Shown one piece after another: positions 22,981 through 35,687 of a stretch of DNA of 64,000 nt. Under the pieces are notes generated by a model. It made no database searches, was not told the origin of the DNA, and was given only the letters and a program-made list of their open reading frames with translations. Where the stretch lies: the NCBI GenBank assembly GCA_002189035.1, contig NEEC01000008.1, forward strand, positions 1,550,001-1,614,000, read 5' to 3'. This DNA is from Utricularia gibba. Lineage: Eukaryota > Streptophyta > Magnoliopsida > Lamiales > Lentibulariaceae. Position 1 is the stretch's first letter, and each line of letters opens with the position of its first letter. The position numbers and the translations under genes are program-made.

Positions 22981-25549
22981 ATGATGCCCACTGAAAACCC
23001 TTTACCGGATCCCTGAGGTCTCAACAGGTTTCTTAGCTCTAGCAGGAGATAAGGGAGAGATTGATTAACTTTCTTGATCATATGGCTACTTGGGTCCAAC
23101 TTCTTCTTCATCTGGAGCGACCTTCGGATGAAACCCAATTTCACCGTCATGATGATGCTGCGCCTAACTTTACCTTCTTAGATATAAGAGCCTATTGACT
23201 ACGTACGGATTCTGGGCCTCTTCATCATTTATATAGCCTTCCTGCGAAATGCTTGTCTTTTTTTTATTCACTTCTTGATGCAGTGAAAAGTACAGCAGTT
23301 TGCTTTCCTTCTGCAGGGAATCGATCAACTTTTTCTCAGTCAAAGCTCGAAGCTTGTTCCTGGATCATCGAGTCTGTTGCCGCTGTTTCCGTCAGTTGAT
23401 TCGCTGAGAAAGCTTCATGGGTCGACGGGAAATCGCTTCGTTTTAATCCCAATTGAGGCTGGGGAAGTTAGGAAACTCCCATCGAGTAAACTTCACCTCT
23501 TGCGTGAAATCAGAATCAATGGCTTCATTGCAAGTATGCCCGGTTTGCCAGGAGTTTTCTTCATCTTCGAATACGACGTTGAACGCTCACATTGATCAAT
23601 GTCTTTCCGTTGAACCAACAACTAAATGTCAAGCAAGTTCAAAACCAGCTAAGCTTCTGACAAAACCAAGAATGAGAATGATGGTTGATATATACAAAGC
23701 ATCCGCCCCGTCTACACCGGAGGATCTTGATGAGAGAAATGGAACAAAGCGGAGGTCGAGCTTGAGATCAATTGTTGACGATTTAGATGATTTTTCTGGG
23801 AAAAATATCAAGGTGCATTCCTCAGTTTATTACAAGGATGCTACTAGTGACAGGAGTGGTGTCTACCTCGATTCCAATGCCGAGAAGCTTCGAACTCTGT
23901 CACGAGTTAGTAATGCGCCATGGAGTACCACATCCAGCGATAGTTCTGATGAAAGTAGTCTCTTGTTAGGGAGGAAACGGAACTATCTAGTGCAGAAACT
24001 CAGAGTTTTTGGTTCCCCTTGTGGCTCTGAGGCACAGGTCAAGTTTGGAAACTTGTTTTTGTGCAGCAACATCAAGCTTCTTTTTCTCTAATTCAATCTT
24101 TCTCTTTTTTACTTGGCAGCTGATAACTTATTTACCTATTGGTTACAGGATGATCTTGTGCAGAATGAACTGATGCAATCTGATGTACTTGGATTTATCA
24201 CGAAGAGGGTCTGTTCGAAGCGAACGGTACGAGGGAAGTTGTCGATCCGAGGCCATGAAACCACAGGCATTAGAGAAGGGGTGGACAGCATGAAAGCTAA
24301 GACTATTTTCCCACACTCTGGTGATCCAAAGAACAACCAACCTGCGGTAGAGGATCATCTTTCTCCTCACTGTAAGCGTGACACTACAAGGCTTTCCAGA
24401 AATCTTTGCTCTTCTAGAGTTACAGAGACGGGCCATAAAGATGTTTCAGTTGACAAAGATGTGTCATCAGTTACCATGCCTAATGTCAAGGTCAGGAAAC
24501 TCCGAGTGAGGAGATGGGTTCCTCTGAACAATAAAGAAAGCATTGTCACTGTGAAGGAATCACACTGTGCTGCAAACCATGATAAGATTTGCAGTCCTGG
24601 GGTTGATGCATCTGGCTTTCTTGGAGAAGTTGGAACAACGTATCAGTTTGCTTGTGAATCTATCAATAAAGCAGCAGCTGAAGAAGCCTCCTCATTCTCC
24701 AGAAAAGCAGTGCATCCTTCTTACATTGTTGAGGAGTACCTGGGACTTCACCCTGAAACCGAGGATTACCTTGAGCCTCACAAGAATTCTTACACAGATG
24801 TGGCTTCAATTATCATACCAGGGCCACCAGGCTGCGACTTGCCTAGTCCTGGCCTTGAGGGCTCCGATGAACTTCAAGCACATTCATCATTAACCACCTA
24901 CAGAATGCAGTCAGATGATGAGCATGAAGGATTGGACATGGATTTCTCGGATTCTGCTAAATCTGCACTACTGTCTCCTGCAGCTGATGGCGACGACTTG
25001 AAGAGCATGCCTACATATCAACCTACAAATCAAGCCGTCTTTCCAAGCACTCTGATTACACCTGCTGAAGTGGTAGCTAGTGCAGGGCAAGAGGCATGTT
25101 TTTATGAGCCGAATTACTTGCAAATCGACCCCAAGCATTGGTATCAGAGTTCAAAACCTCAAGGGAGGAAACAGTCCAAAATATGTGATGATTCAAGTAT
25201 TGAATATTACAGTCTCAGCTCAATATCAAGATCACCTCAGGAGCAGCAGCCTCTTCCAACCTCAAGTGGTTTTGAGTCTCCTCGTTCATCCCCTCCGAAT
25301 CCAATTCTAAGACTGATGGGAAAGAACCTGATGGTTCTGAACAAAGAAGATCAAAGAAACCCTGCCCCGATGTTCAGCCCCATACCCGGATGGCCATCCA
25401 TCATTAAGAAAGTGGAAGCCAATCTACCAAACCAAATGCATCATACACATTGCCACTCTTCTGATGGCTTCTCCATTCCCTTGATAGATGGCCTTGCATC
25501 AGCTATGAATCACTGCAAGTACGTAAATGGAGGCGGTTCCATCCACTGA
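22981..25549 (+). CDS. UBZ/C2H2-like zinc-finger plant nuclear protein (HAPLESS 8-like)
   Basis: Secure coding parts are 23519-24037 and 24149-25549 (639 residues from ATG 23519; phase-0 junction GSEAQ|DDLVQ). Near the N-terminus a CPVC...NTTLNAHIDQCL zinc finger (C2HC, UBZ-like) is followed by a basic MVDIY block. Later come KRVCSKRT, IPGPPGCDLPSP, SSLTTYRMQSDDEH and NPILRLMGKNLMVLNKED, in the same order as a large uncharacterised plant family that I associate, with moderate certainty, with HAPLESS 8. The family normally starts further upstream. Here ATG 22981 (MMPTENPLPDP) looks like that start, and an exon from 23317 (after TTCTGCAG) looks like its continuation. Both fall out of frame with the finger exon, so the N-terminus is either frameshifted or decayed. 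Confidence 0.72.
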
Positions 25550-26375
25550 TCCATTCCGACCACGCGGTTTTCTCAACAAAGTGAAGAAGCTATGGCAACG
25601 AATGCTGCACTGAAAACACCAACCTGGTGCTCTGGCAATGGGGTTTGTGCAAAACCTCATTTTTGCCTAGATCTGTAACAAAACCTCATTGTTGTCTACA
25701 CGGCGTCTCCTCAATTCCCAGATGGAAACAGCGGTGTGATCACAGTCCTAAAATCCTGGCTCTTGTCCAAACAGACTCTCAGATCATGGCTCTTGTGTTG
25801 ATGATTTGTGCAACAAAATTCACTTCAGACAGTCCAAATGGTCCTTACCAATCGGGAGTTGTATGTTGGGGGGTCAATGTCTAATTTGGATATAGATTAT
25901 GGGTATTTTAGCTATTTTCTTTATAATAATAGCTCGGAAATACGTATTAAAACATTATTTTTTGAAAATAAAAAAATCGGTTTCATTATCGTTGTAACGT
26001 GCATTAATAAAATTTGTTTTCTACAAAATAAAAAATAGTATATTAATTTGCCGATAATTTTTTTGCTGTTTAAGTCGGCATTCGGTATGGGAGTGGGGCC
26101 CACCACAGAACGGAACACGTGCGAGGCCCGCATTTCGGTATGGAAAGAGTTCGTTTATCATTATATTAATATTAATATAAAACCGATTTGGTGGCATTAT
26201 TGTTATTAACTTCAATTCGGGACCCAAACTGTTATTCACGTCTTTTGTAGTTCTGTTTTGTGTTGTTTATCTAATCCCGTCTGGGATTCTTTGCACTGGT
26301 CTTCGTCTAGGAAGTCCGTCGGAGGTATTGTTGCTGTGGAGTTGAGTCAAGTGCGTGGAGGATTTACAGCTGGAG
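25550..26375. other. Intergenic; promoter of the BES1/BZR1-type gene
   Basis: AT-rich at 25900-26050, then a GC-richer leader directly before ATG 26376. No other gene supported. Confidence 0.55.
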
Positions 26376-28110
26376 ATGACGTCGGGGACAAGGCTGCCAT
26401 CGTGGAAGGAGCGTGAGAACAATAAACGGAGAGAGCGCCGTCGCCGCGCGATCGCTGCGAAGATCTTCGCAGGACTGCGGATGTACGGGAACTACAAGCT
26501 TCCGAAGCATTGCGACAACAATGAGGTTTTGAAAGCGCTCTGCAACGAAGCGGGATGGATCGTCGAGGAAGACGGCACCACGTATCGGAAGGTACGGATT
26601 AGTCGATTCCGTAAACTGTAGCGCCTATGATAGCTTGGTCGAGTTTTTGTTACAGATCTTTCTTTTTTTTTTTGGAAAATCCATCGGATATGAGTACGAG
26701 TTCGATTATCGTGGTGAGTTGAGCTTGCGTGAAAACATTATTTTCGTTGTGGGTGCCTGCTAAATTGCGCCGGAATCGTTTAGATCGTTGGTCGGCTGTC
26801 GTGTGAATGGTGGCCCGGTGGGTAAGCATTGAGAGGTGAAGAGCACACAAGGCGCATGATAGACTCCTGCTGCTTGTTCATTGGGAGATTTTTGTGTTTT
26901 CTTAATCCAATTATTTTACTATAATTAGATAAAGATAGGCAATCTTACGCAAAATTAGCATAGGACAGCTCATGCTGATTGCTTTATTTATATATTTAAG
27001 GCATTCTCACCTGTCACGATGCCACGCGCAATGTGAGAGTTTTGTAGTGCTGAAATAATTGATCTTGGCTGCTGGGTATTTACTGCACGTCGTGTGATCG
27101 ATGATTTTGTGTTTCTAATTTTGAAGAGTTCCCCAAAATTCTAACACTTTTTTCTGTGTAATTCTGTAATCTGACTGGTGGGTAAAGGTGAGGTAAACAG
27201 TGAGTAGAGAACTATGTTTTTGTATGAGATCGTTTCAGTTGCTGTTTTGATGTTCCTTTTGAATCCATTTTCATTTGCCTCTTTCAAATGTTGTAACGTG
27301 ATCAGCTATGGTGCTTTGTTTGTGAGATTGGAGGCTTGTTTGGATTACGCTTTTAAACCTTTTAATGTGTTGCAGGGATGCAAGCCAATGGAAAATACAG
27401 ATTTCAGCGGTGGTTTGGCTGTTGTGAGTCCTGGCTCGTCGTACAGGCTAAGCTCCAAAACATCTTTCAATCCAAGTTCTGCATCATCCTCCTTTGCTAG
27501 TCCTGTTTCATCTCAATACACGACCAATGTAAATTCCTCTGCTGATCCGAATTCTTTAATCCCCTGGTTAAAGAACCTGTCATCAGGCTCTCTGCCTGTC
27601 TCATCTAAGCATCCACATCATCCTTACATTCCAGGAGGTTCTATAAGTGCTCCTGTAACACCCCCATTGAGCCCACCTTCTGCCGGTACACCTCCACTGC
27701 ATGCGAATTGGGATGACCCTACATCTGGTTCTGGCTGGTGCAGTCAACGGTTCCCATTTTTCCCATCTTCTACTCCCCAAAGTCCTGGACTCCAAACCCC
27801 TCAAGATGGGCCTTCTTCTCCTATGTTCAGTCTTGTATCTGCAAACCCGTTTGGTCTACGGGATGCATTGTCAAATGGGGGATCCCGCATGTGGACTCCC
27901 GGACAAAGTGGAACTTGCTCCCCAGCAGTTCCTCCTGGTGCTGACCAAACAAGCGATGTTCCAATGATGGAAGCAGTTGCCCCTGAGTTCGCATTTGGAA
28001 GCAATGCAAAGGGACTAGTGAAACCATGGGAAGGTGAAAGAATACACGATGATGAGTGTGCTCCTGATGACCTCGAGCTTACTCTCGGCAATCCGAGCAC
28101 CAGGTACTAG
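26376..28110 (+). CDS. BEH: BES1/BZR1 homologue (BEH-type) transcription factor
   Basis: Brassinosteroid-signalling transcription factor, 316 residues in two exons, 26376-26591 and 27376-28110 (TYRK|GCKP, phase 0), the usual arrangement for this family. Exon 1 is the atypical bHLH DNA-binding domain ([40 protein letters not shown]). Exon 2 has the Ser/Thr-Pro-rich region targeted by GSK3/BIN2-type kinases ([17 protein letters not shown]), [37 protein letters not shown] and [19 protein letters not shown]. It ends with an LxLxL EAR motif, [12 protein letters not shown]. The start is the ATG before [15 protein letters not shown]; an in-frame upstream codon run is not conserved. Sequence style is nearest BEH3/BEH4 rather than BZR1/BES1 themselves. 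The intron of about 0.8 kb is open in part and makes a misleading longer ORF. Confidence 0.95.
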
Positions 28111-28692
28111 TTCTCTATGTTTCCTGCATTTTCTGGTTCACCATTCGAATGACTGCAAGCATATAGACTAACCTATCCTCGTGAATCTCAGGTGAATAGA
28201 TCAATATTGCATCTCCAAAGACGATGAGTTCAGCCTTTGGGCACTCTTGGTGCTGCATACATCAACCCAACCTTCGGAGACCATGTTGCGATTTCATCTG
28301 CGTGAATCAGAGGGGGTAACCACCATTTTCTGCTTTGCTTTGGCCCCTATCTGTGATGTTTCCTCATTACAAGAAATGAAAGATGAAGAAAACCATAGGT
28401 AGACGGGACCCTTTCTTGAAGATTGCCTTGTATTGTGATGCTGTTCTGCATATTCTTTTATTTATTCCCCTTTCCGAGTGCTGTCTTGTCTTCTTCCCAG
28501 ACTGTGATATCATTTGCTTTTTCTCCTGCAGTCGCTGCTCTATTAGTAAGTGATCATGTTTTTATGCCATTACTGATTGACTGCTACAAGGAATCCGACA
28601 TGTTTGATATTACAAGCCTCTTTCAACCGGCGGGGAAACAAAGCCACATTACATAGCATAATCATTCATGTACATATACCGGCGGGCGGCTT
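28111..28692. other. Convergent intergenic space, BEH/GDSL
   Basis: Holds the 3' UTRs of both genes. Nothing else seen. Confidence 0.55.
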
Positions 28693-30255
28693 CTATAGCC
28701 CGGCGAGCGTACGGATATCGAAAGGATGGCTATCCGATGGCTTCTCCGCCCTGTAAGATCTTCTCCCGATGACCACATTCGCCGCCTCCGTGGGATGAAA
28801 CGCATCCCAGAAGATGTACTCGTCCCGATTCTCGCAAGCGTTCTGCAGAGGCAAGCAGGTTATCTGCCCGTTGTTCCTCCCGACTCCACAGCACCCCGCA
28901 TTCGTCACACGAAACCCTAAGGAAAACAATCAGCACCCAAATCAGATCCTCACCTCTTTCCTTCCTACATCGGAATTACGCTCGCGCAGCTCAGCCAGAG
29001 ACGACTACCGTAGGCGGAGGGCTTGTCGATCAGGTCCTGGAAGATGCCGTACGCGTCGATATAGATAAACTTGGCGTCCTGCGTGTTGCCGTTGAGCTCA
29101 TCCACCAGCGCTCGGAGCTTGCCGTTGTACAGCCGGTTGGCGCTGTTGATCCTCTCCACACAGGTTTTCCCGTCGGCGCTGTTCTGGGCCAGCGCGTTTG
29201 GGCTGCACCCGATCTGCCCTATCCCGATGAGGACGAACTTCCTGGCCCCATAGTTGTACAAGCTCTGCGCCGTACAACAACCCAACTCTGCGTCATTTAC
29301 CCAGCCGGGGAAGAATCTTGGGAGTTAAAAGGTAAAAAAGCCTGCGGTCCATCTTTGGCCTTCTTTTCAAAAGAGAAGGAATCTTCAAGCCCTTTTGCCC
29401 CCACAATTTTAATTGTACTTTTATTTACATTTCTTTATAATTAATTAAATAGTACGAAAAATTATAGGTAAAAAAAATTAGGTATCGTACCTTGATTTGC
29501 TCTGTATACTCTCGAATGAGGAGGTCGGTGAACTGCTCTGGCGAGTACTGCGCGCTGGAGGAATAGTAGAGAGGCATAAAGTAGTTGTTGAGGTAATCGT
29601 TGCTGCCGACTCCGACGGAGAAGATGCATTGGCGGAGGTGGTCGGCGGCGGAGGCTTCGTCCCCGAGAATGTTCACCACTTGTTCCACCGCGCTCTTGTA
29701 GTTGTTCACTTGCCCCGCGAAGTCGATTCTCGCTCCCTGCATTTCGAAAACACAAAGGGCTCTAAATTCAACGCCCCCCGGAAATGTATTGCAAGTTCAC
29801 CCTAAAAGTTCTCGGAAACCTATACCAGCTGCATGCCGGTTTCCGATCTGATTCCGGCCGCCGCCGAGGCGAAGTTAACGCCTCTCAGCACGTCCTGCCC
29901 GCTAGCGGAGGCGTACGGTGGAATGACGTCGTCGAAGCCCAGCAGCTCAGCTGCATTTTGATTCAAAACCTTGAGATTCACAGAGATTGCAAAATGAAAC
30001 AGTATGATCTCGTAGCAAGCAATGGTTACCGATGACGTCAACGGAGGTTTTCCCGTTGGAGAATCGGCCGGTCGGCCCCCCTGGATAATCGATCCCGTAA
30101 GGCAGGTAGTTAGCTCTAGCCAACGACTGAATGTCATTGTTGTTGCCATTGTCAACCAAAGAATCCCCGAAGATGAAGTAGCAAGGGACTTGCGGCTCCG
30201 CCATGGCAACCGCCGCCGCCACCACCATAAAAACCACCGCAGCTCCGACCCCCAT
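28693..30255 (-). CDS. GDSL esterase/lipase, secreted
   Basis: SGNH hydrolase, 358 residues, in five exons: 30255-30030, 29950-29826, 29736-29491, 29264-29009, 28916-28693, all in phase. A hydrophobic N-terminus ([20 protein letters not shown]) predicts secretion, probably apoplastic. Block I is [14 protein letters not shown] with the nucleophilic Ser. The block II Gly lies in [12 protein letters not shown]. Block III is [13 protein letters not shown] (oxyanion-hole Asn). Block V is [11 protein letters not shown], giving the catalytic Asp and His. The conserved [18 protein letters not shown] and NAGCCGVG regions are also present. Length and intron number match the plant GDSL family. Substrate cannot be read from the sequence. 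The first codon choice is supported by the signal peptide. Confidence 0.95.
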
Positions 30256-33200
30256 GATGCCGATATACTTTCAATGTATCCCCACTGCAAAGACTACAGA
30301 GAAGCAAATGCTTTCTCGTGAAGGCATTGAAGGGAAGGCGCGACACATGTATATAACCATCAAAGACGTGGGGGGTGATCGGATTGACTTTCTGTGCAGT
30401 GCATCCCTGGAAGAGTGACGAGTTGGTTGGCCTGCATTCATTTCACGCGGTGGCATATTTTGTGACTTCCATTTCTTTTCTAGGATAAATTCTACCGTGG
30501 GAAAGCAAACATATCCCCCTCATTCACTGCGGACTCACAGTTCATTTCCTTACGTACCAGGAAAGACACCCTCCCCCTTCGCAGACATTCAGTTCGCCAT
30601 TAATGGAGGGCTTCTCCAAGCCCAGCCGAAGTGATCAGACCGACCATCTGGGCATGAAAAGACTGTTTCCATGTGGGATTACGCAGAACCAGAACAGGAA
30701 AGTGTTGGTGCGAGTATCATTGCATACGTATTTTCTGGTCTGAATTGCGGCTTTTGTGTGGTGTCCCAGTGCAGTCATCAAAACACATGGAGATGGTAAG
30801 AACTTGTGGCTGCGACTCAAAAGGTAGGAGGCAGCTGCGAGTCATTAAATGAGGAGCAATGAATTCATCGGGAATGGGTCAAAATCAGTACTTCCGTTGT
30901 TTTCTTTCTTGAACCCAACTGGCTAATGGAAAATGTCACTGTGGAGTTGAAATATCAGGGAGGCATTCTAACCATGGTTAAAACGCCTAACCACATGAGG
31001 AAGCAAGTAGTTTGATGAAAAATGTTGGCCGTTGCACATGGACTTGTCTGGGACGGCACACCTGCAAATAATGCACTCTCCAAACCATCCATATCTTATA
31101 TGATTCTCATTCCAGAGTTCTTATTCTTATTTTGTTGAATTCCCCTTTTTGTAGCCTCCTCTTCACCCTTTCAAACACAACTACCAAATAATTAATATAG
31201 AAATGGTATTATTGTATGGTAGTTAGAAAAAATGGATATGCTATGATTATGTATGTAAGAAAAACAATCATTTTAAGTATTCCTTTTTTACATTAATGTA
31301 TGGTAGATCAATGTAGGTTGTCTTTTTGTAGTAAAGACAGATTTTATATCAATTTTTTATTTTGTAAAGATAAAATAGTTAAAATATAATTATAAAAATT
31401 GAAGGATATTTATTCTATATTTTTTTTACATATTTAATCGACTAGATATCTACTTATATAAATTAGGTCATTAAATACTTTCTTATATTTATTGATATCT
31501 CATAAATTACATATTTTTTAGTAGTTTGGATAATTAATATTCAACTTGTTTGAAATGTTTATTATTATTTTGATTGCAAATAGTTTAGAATACAACATAT
31601 GAGATGAATTTATAATTATTTATTGTATTTATTATGTAAAAACATGTGACGATTTTCAAATATCATGTTGATTCTATTAGTATCATCGCGCATACTTTCA
31701 AATAATTTCAAAAAAAGCGTAATTTTTTGCATTCGACCAAAGTATGGTAACGCCATTTAAAATCGGCTATCGAGCACACCATAAGCTTTAAGTATCAAGG
31801 AAATGAAATCTTGTTTGTTTCATGTAATCCAATGCCCAATTTTAAAATAATTTATACATAAAATCACATGGTGTTCAATGTTCATGCAGGTTCCCACTTC
31901 CCATATACACTATGGCATGGCGTGATGGGCCGGATGGATATTGGGCCGGCCCAATATTAAACAGAAATGCTGCATGAAGATAGATGGTTAGTTGCGAGGT
32001 GGCAGACAGGTCCTAGTAGTTGACTGTGGGTCAAAGATACCGAGCGTGTGTCTCACGGCCCAAAGGTGTTCGATTTGCTCTTTTTTACCTTTTGATTTCA
32101 GAAAAAGGCAGCACGTGTACATGAGGTCGTAACGTGGACTACGTGGCGCATGCTTATTTGTCCCCATCCCGGCCAGGGGATAGAGCGCATGAGTACGGGT
32201 TTTGATACTCTACGCCGGGCTTCACGTGCTCCTTCTATTGTTAGTTGTACCTTCGTCCAAGGTACAAGTTCCACTGCTTGAAAGCCGACAGATGAATCCG
32301 ATCGGGTGATTGAGATTCCCGAGTATAAAACCGCCAACAACGGGATCCAGAGTCCTTTTACGGAGGGAGCCCCTGTTGTTGATTGGACTTCCTCATCAGG
32401 TATTCCTCGAGGTGCTTTCTTGGGGGAGATCGTGTGTATGTGTCGGTGGATTCTGGGTTTTTGGTTAGTTGTGGATTCGGCTCTAAGTTTGGATGCGACT
32501 CTACTCGTCCTTCGTTTAATGATTGGATCAGTGATCAAGTCTTGATGTTCCGCTCAGTATCTTGGGTTTTCGGGTTTAGGGATGTTAGCGGTTAACCTTC
32601 GCCTAGTTTTCCTAATTTCTTCATAGGATACGGTTTGTTTTTAGTTTTCTTTTGACTTGAGTTGACTTGTTTTTCAGATTAGTTCAGATTTTTCCTTTTC
32701 GCCTTCAAATTGGAATTGGCGGATTGAATTGTTCCTGAAGGGACTCATCAGTTCGGCACGCCCGGATTTCTTAAGGAATTTTAGGTATTTTTGTAAAAAA
32801 AGTTCTCGTAATTTGGGGGTTTTCTTTGGTGCTCATGTATTTTGAGATGGATTTATTATCCCCGGTGATTGATGCATTAGGACTTTAGGCCTCAAGGCGT
32901 AACTGGGTTTTGTGTTCTCTTACTTCGAGGAACTGCAGCCACCGTTTCACGTGGCGCACTTTGTTGTTGGATCTATAATATGCATTTTTTTTATATGAAG
33001 ATAGGAAATTTAGTTTCCCTTCAGTGCCCTTTGGGTCCTCTTTTGTGCGACAAAACGTTGTAGAAGTTACTTTTTCCTCCATGTATCTTGTGTGAAGTGT
33101 GCTGCCCTTACCTTATATCATGTTCATACATGATAGCGAGATAGGAAACTTTTTTTTTCAATAAAAGATGGAAAGATTTTTAACATATCCTGCGACTGAG

Positions 33201-33417
33201 TTGATGTTGTCCTATGTATGTCTTTTGCACTTGTGTGACGCCATCTATGTATATTTCGAATGATTTATTTTGTGTTTCTTCTGAGCGACGACCTTCTGTT
33301 TGTATTTTCATTGCTTTGATTAACATTACTGGTTTCATTCTTGTTTGGCAGTTTGAAATTTTCATGTGCTTCCTCTCTCACTGATGATCGTGATAAAGCA
33401 TTGGCTCTTTGGATCAA
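30256..33417. other. Divergent intergenic region, GDSL / SSP4
   Basis: About 3.2 kb without a supported coding gene. 31100-31900 is AT-rich. 31925-32062 carries a site II cluster (separate entry). 32270-32640 is a GC-richer, leader-like stretch that could be the first noncoding exon of the phosphatase gene, with 32640-33360 as a leader intron. Confidence 0.5.
31925..32062. promoter_or_regulatory. Site II cluster with a 20-bp perfect palindrome
   Basis: TGGGCC lies at 31925-31930. Two head-to-head copies are fused in the palindrome ATATTGGGCCGGCCCAATAT at 31938-31957, and GGCCCA lies at 32057-32062. Site II elements are bound by TCP factors in promoters of growth and housekeeping genes. The cluster probably belongs to the plus-strand phosphatase gene, which would start transcription near 32.1-32.3 kb; this placement is inferred. 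Confidence 0.55.
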
Positions 33418-35687
33418 ATGCCCTCAGTAAAAATGGGAAGAAATTCAACTTCTGGCTGCACAAAGGAAAAACGTGGCCTCCAAGTATGTCAAAAATCAAT
33501 TTTGATATCCAAGAATGTTCCACATAATGCCAGGGTATATCAAATGGTGGAAGAAATTTTCAATAGTAACCCCTGTAATAAGGATGGTATGCTCTGCTTA
33601 ACCTTAGATCAGATTCCTCAAAGTGTGTTTTTCTTCCACCCTCAGCTCATCTTCATCTTCAGGTAAAGCAAATTCTGTACACTTGGAGGAAAGTTGGAGC
33701 ATAACTGACCATGATGTAGTATCTCGTGAGGAAGTTTCCTTAGAGCAACTCTATACTTTGACAGACACCGTAGCTGACAATTTGGTATGCCATTACAAGT
33801 GCCCTCTGTGATCTCCTTACCATTCGTGACCAGTCTTTTTTTGTTTGATTATTTTTCCATGTGAAGCCAATCATGTTGTTATGACTTGTTTTTGTTATTT
33901 GTAGCTTTTAATACATTGAGGGAGTTTTTTCTCACAAAAGAAATTTGTCTGTGTTCTCTTATTTGGTACTTCTATCATAATTTGCAGGAACCTGCATCTT
34001 CTACGTGCTCATCAGACATTGGGACAATTTTTTCTCCTGTTCTGGAATCAGTTGATTTCTTGCGGAATGCAGGTACGCACTATCTGATTTTCTTCTAATT
34101 TATCTGGTAAATATATATTCAAACCATCTGAATTGCAAATTGAATTGGTTTTTAGTCTATTTGTTCTTTTTCTTTTAATCTCCATTGCTTATCGTCTTGC
34201 AAGAAAAGCGCATGTAATCACTATTCCCATGCTTTTATTTGAAGGATTGTGCGTCTGGATCCTCCAAATGATTTTCCATTAAGCTATGCTCCTCTTGATA
34301 CAGGAAATGATGTGATGTATGCGGCAGAGTCGGAAACAGAGGAAAGTCAAGATAGTGCCCGAAGTTCCTGTGAAATGCAAGCATTCAGTGTATCAGATTT
34401 CTGTATCTCTGACGTAACATTTTCTGGGCCACTTTCACTATCCGATCATCACACGGATGCTGCATTCCAATCTGACTATGATTGTGAAGAGTCTAGCTTA
34501 ATTTGTGCCTTGAAGCAGGATTACATGGTATTGCCATTTCTGGAAGACGTGTTAGATCCTGAAAGTGATTCTGCTGCCAGACAATCGGGAGCAACCTTTA
34601 TAGATGCTGAGAACTCCAGCTTATTCCTGGAAAATCAAATAGGACCATACAATCAGGATTCGAATGTAAATGTTTACCACAACCTTGATCATGATTTGTT
34701 TGATACACAAATGTATATAAAGATGCAGCCTGACCAGCATGATTTGACAAGCACCATGTTGCCCAATCCTGCGCTGAATGAAAAGCTGGATGTCAAAAGG
34801 ATAACTTTAGTACTTGATTTAGATGGTAAGCATCTTGTGCTTGTATTCCTGTCCACTGTGTTTACTGTCTTTTCCTTGATCACTATCTATACATTGATTT
34901 TAGCTTCTTTAGACTGCCGTCAAGCAGTTTTCGATGCTAGCAGTATGTGCTGTCCCATCGCTGTGTTTTTTTAGAAGTTTGGCCTTGTCATTGATGTGTG
35001 ATGGTTTACAGTATTTTCAAGACACTTGTAATTTTGATACGTTCTTGACTGTATGACTAGCATCTCTTTACCGGTGTTTTTCGTGTTGATGTCTGCAGAA
35101 ACTCTTGTGCACTCTACCTTGGACACTGGTACTGATGCTGACTTCAAGTTTACAGTGTTCTTCAACGAGAAGGAACATGTGGTTTATGTGAAACAACGAC
35201 CACATCTCCAAACCTTTCTCAAAAGAGTGTCTGAGATGTTCGAAATTGTGGTGTTCACGGCTAGTCAGAGCATCTACGCTAAACAAATTCTTGATGCATT
35301 GGATCCAGATGGCATGATTATCTCAAGACGTGCTTATCGAGACTCGTGTATCTTTTCTGAAGGCACCTACATGAAAGACCTGACCATATTCGGTGTGGAC
35401 TTGGCCAAAGTTGCCATAGTTGATAATTCTCCACAGGTATCTTTCTTTCTTACTAGAAACAACAAGGCCTCAGGGTTCCGTTTTCCTCTGTCACTCAGTT
35501 CCACGCATTATTCTTTTGATTTCAGGTTTTCAGACTGCAAGTCAACAATGGCATTCCTATTAAGAGCTGGTTCGACGACCCATCGGACTGCGCCCTGATT
35601 TCACTGCTGCCTTTCTTGGAGTCCTTGGTCAATGCCGATGATGTACGGCCCCTCATTGCCAAGAAATTTGGTAACAATGAGCAATAA
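33418..35687 (+). CDS. SSP4: SCP1-like small CTD phosphatase (SSP4-type)
   Basis: HAD-family Ser phosphatase of the FCP1/SCP1 class, whose plant members act on the RNA polymerase II C-terminal domain in the nucleus. 465 residues, close to Arabidopsis SSP4. Exons: 33418-33586, 33663-33784, 33988-34072, 34304-34825, 35099-35436, 35526-35687; phases agree. The long acidic N-terminal extension (SSTCSSDIGTIFSPVLES, CISDVTFSGPLSL, YMVLPFLEDVLDPESD) is typical of the SSP4 subgroup. The catalytic NIF domain starts at ITLVLDLDETLVHSTL (DxDxT; the first Asp is the phospho-acceptor). It continues with VYVKQRPHLQTFLKRVSEMF, EIVVFTASQSIYAKQ, KVAIVDNSPQVF and SWFDDPSDCALISLLPFLE. Intron 4 cuts the catalytic motif between DLD and ETL. 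ATG 33418 fits the family start. Confidence 0.92.

Noticed and set aside
23140-23165. Similarity to the mature miR172 ending (GATGATGCTGC)
   Set aside because: Only a partial match, and no complementary arm or hairpin was seen nearby.
27214-27375. N-terminal extension of the BES1/BZR1 exon 2 ORF ([16 protein letters not shown]...), resembling a membrane segment
   Set aside because: It is intron read-through before the acceptor TTGCAG at 27375; exon 1 at 26376-26591 supplies the true N-terminus.
29820-30321. Overlapping plus and minus ORFs at the GDSL 5' end
   Set aside because: Alternative frames of GDSL exons 1-2; only the frame with [11 protein letters not shown] is conserved.
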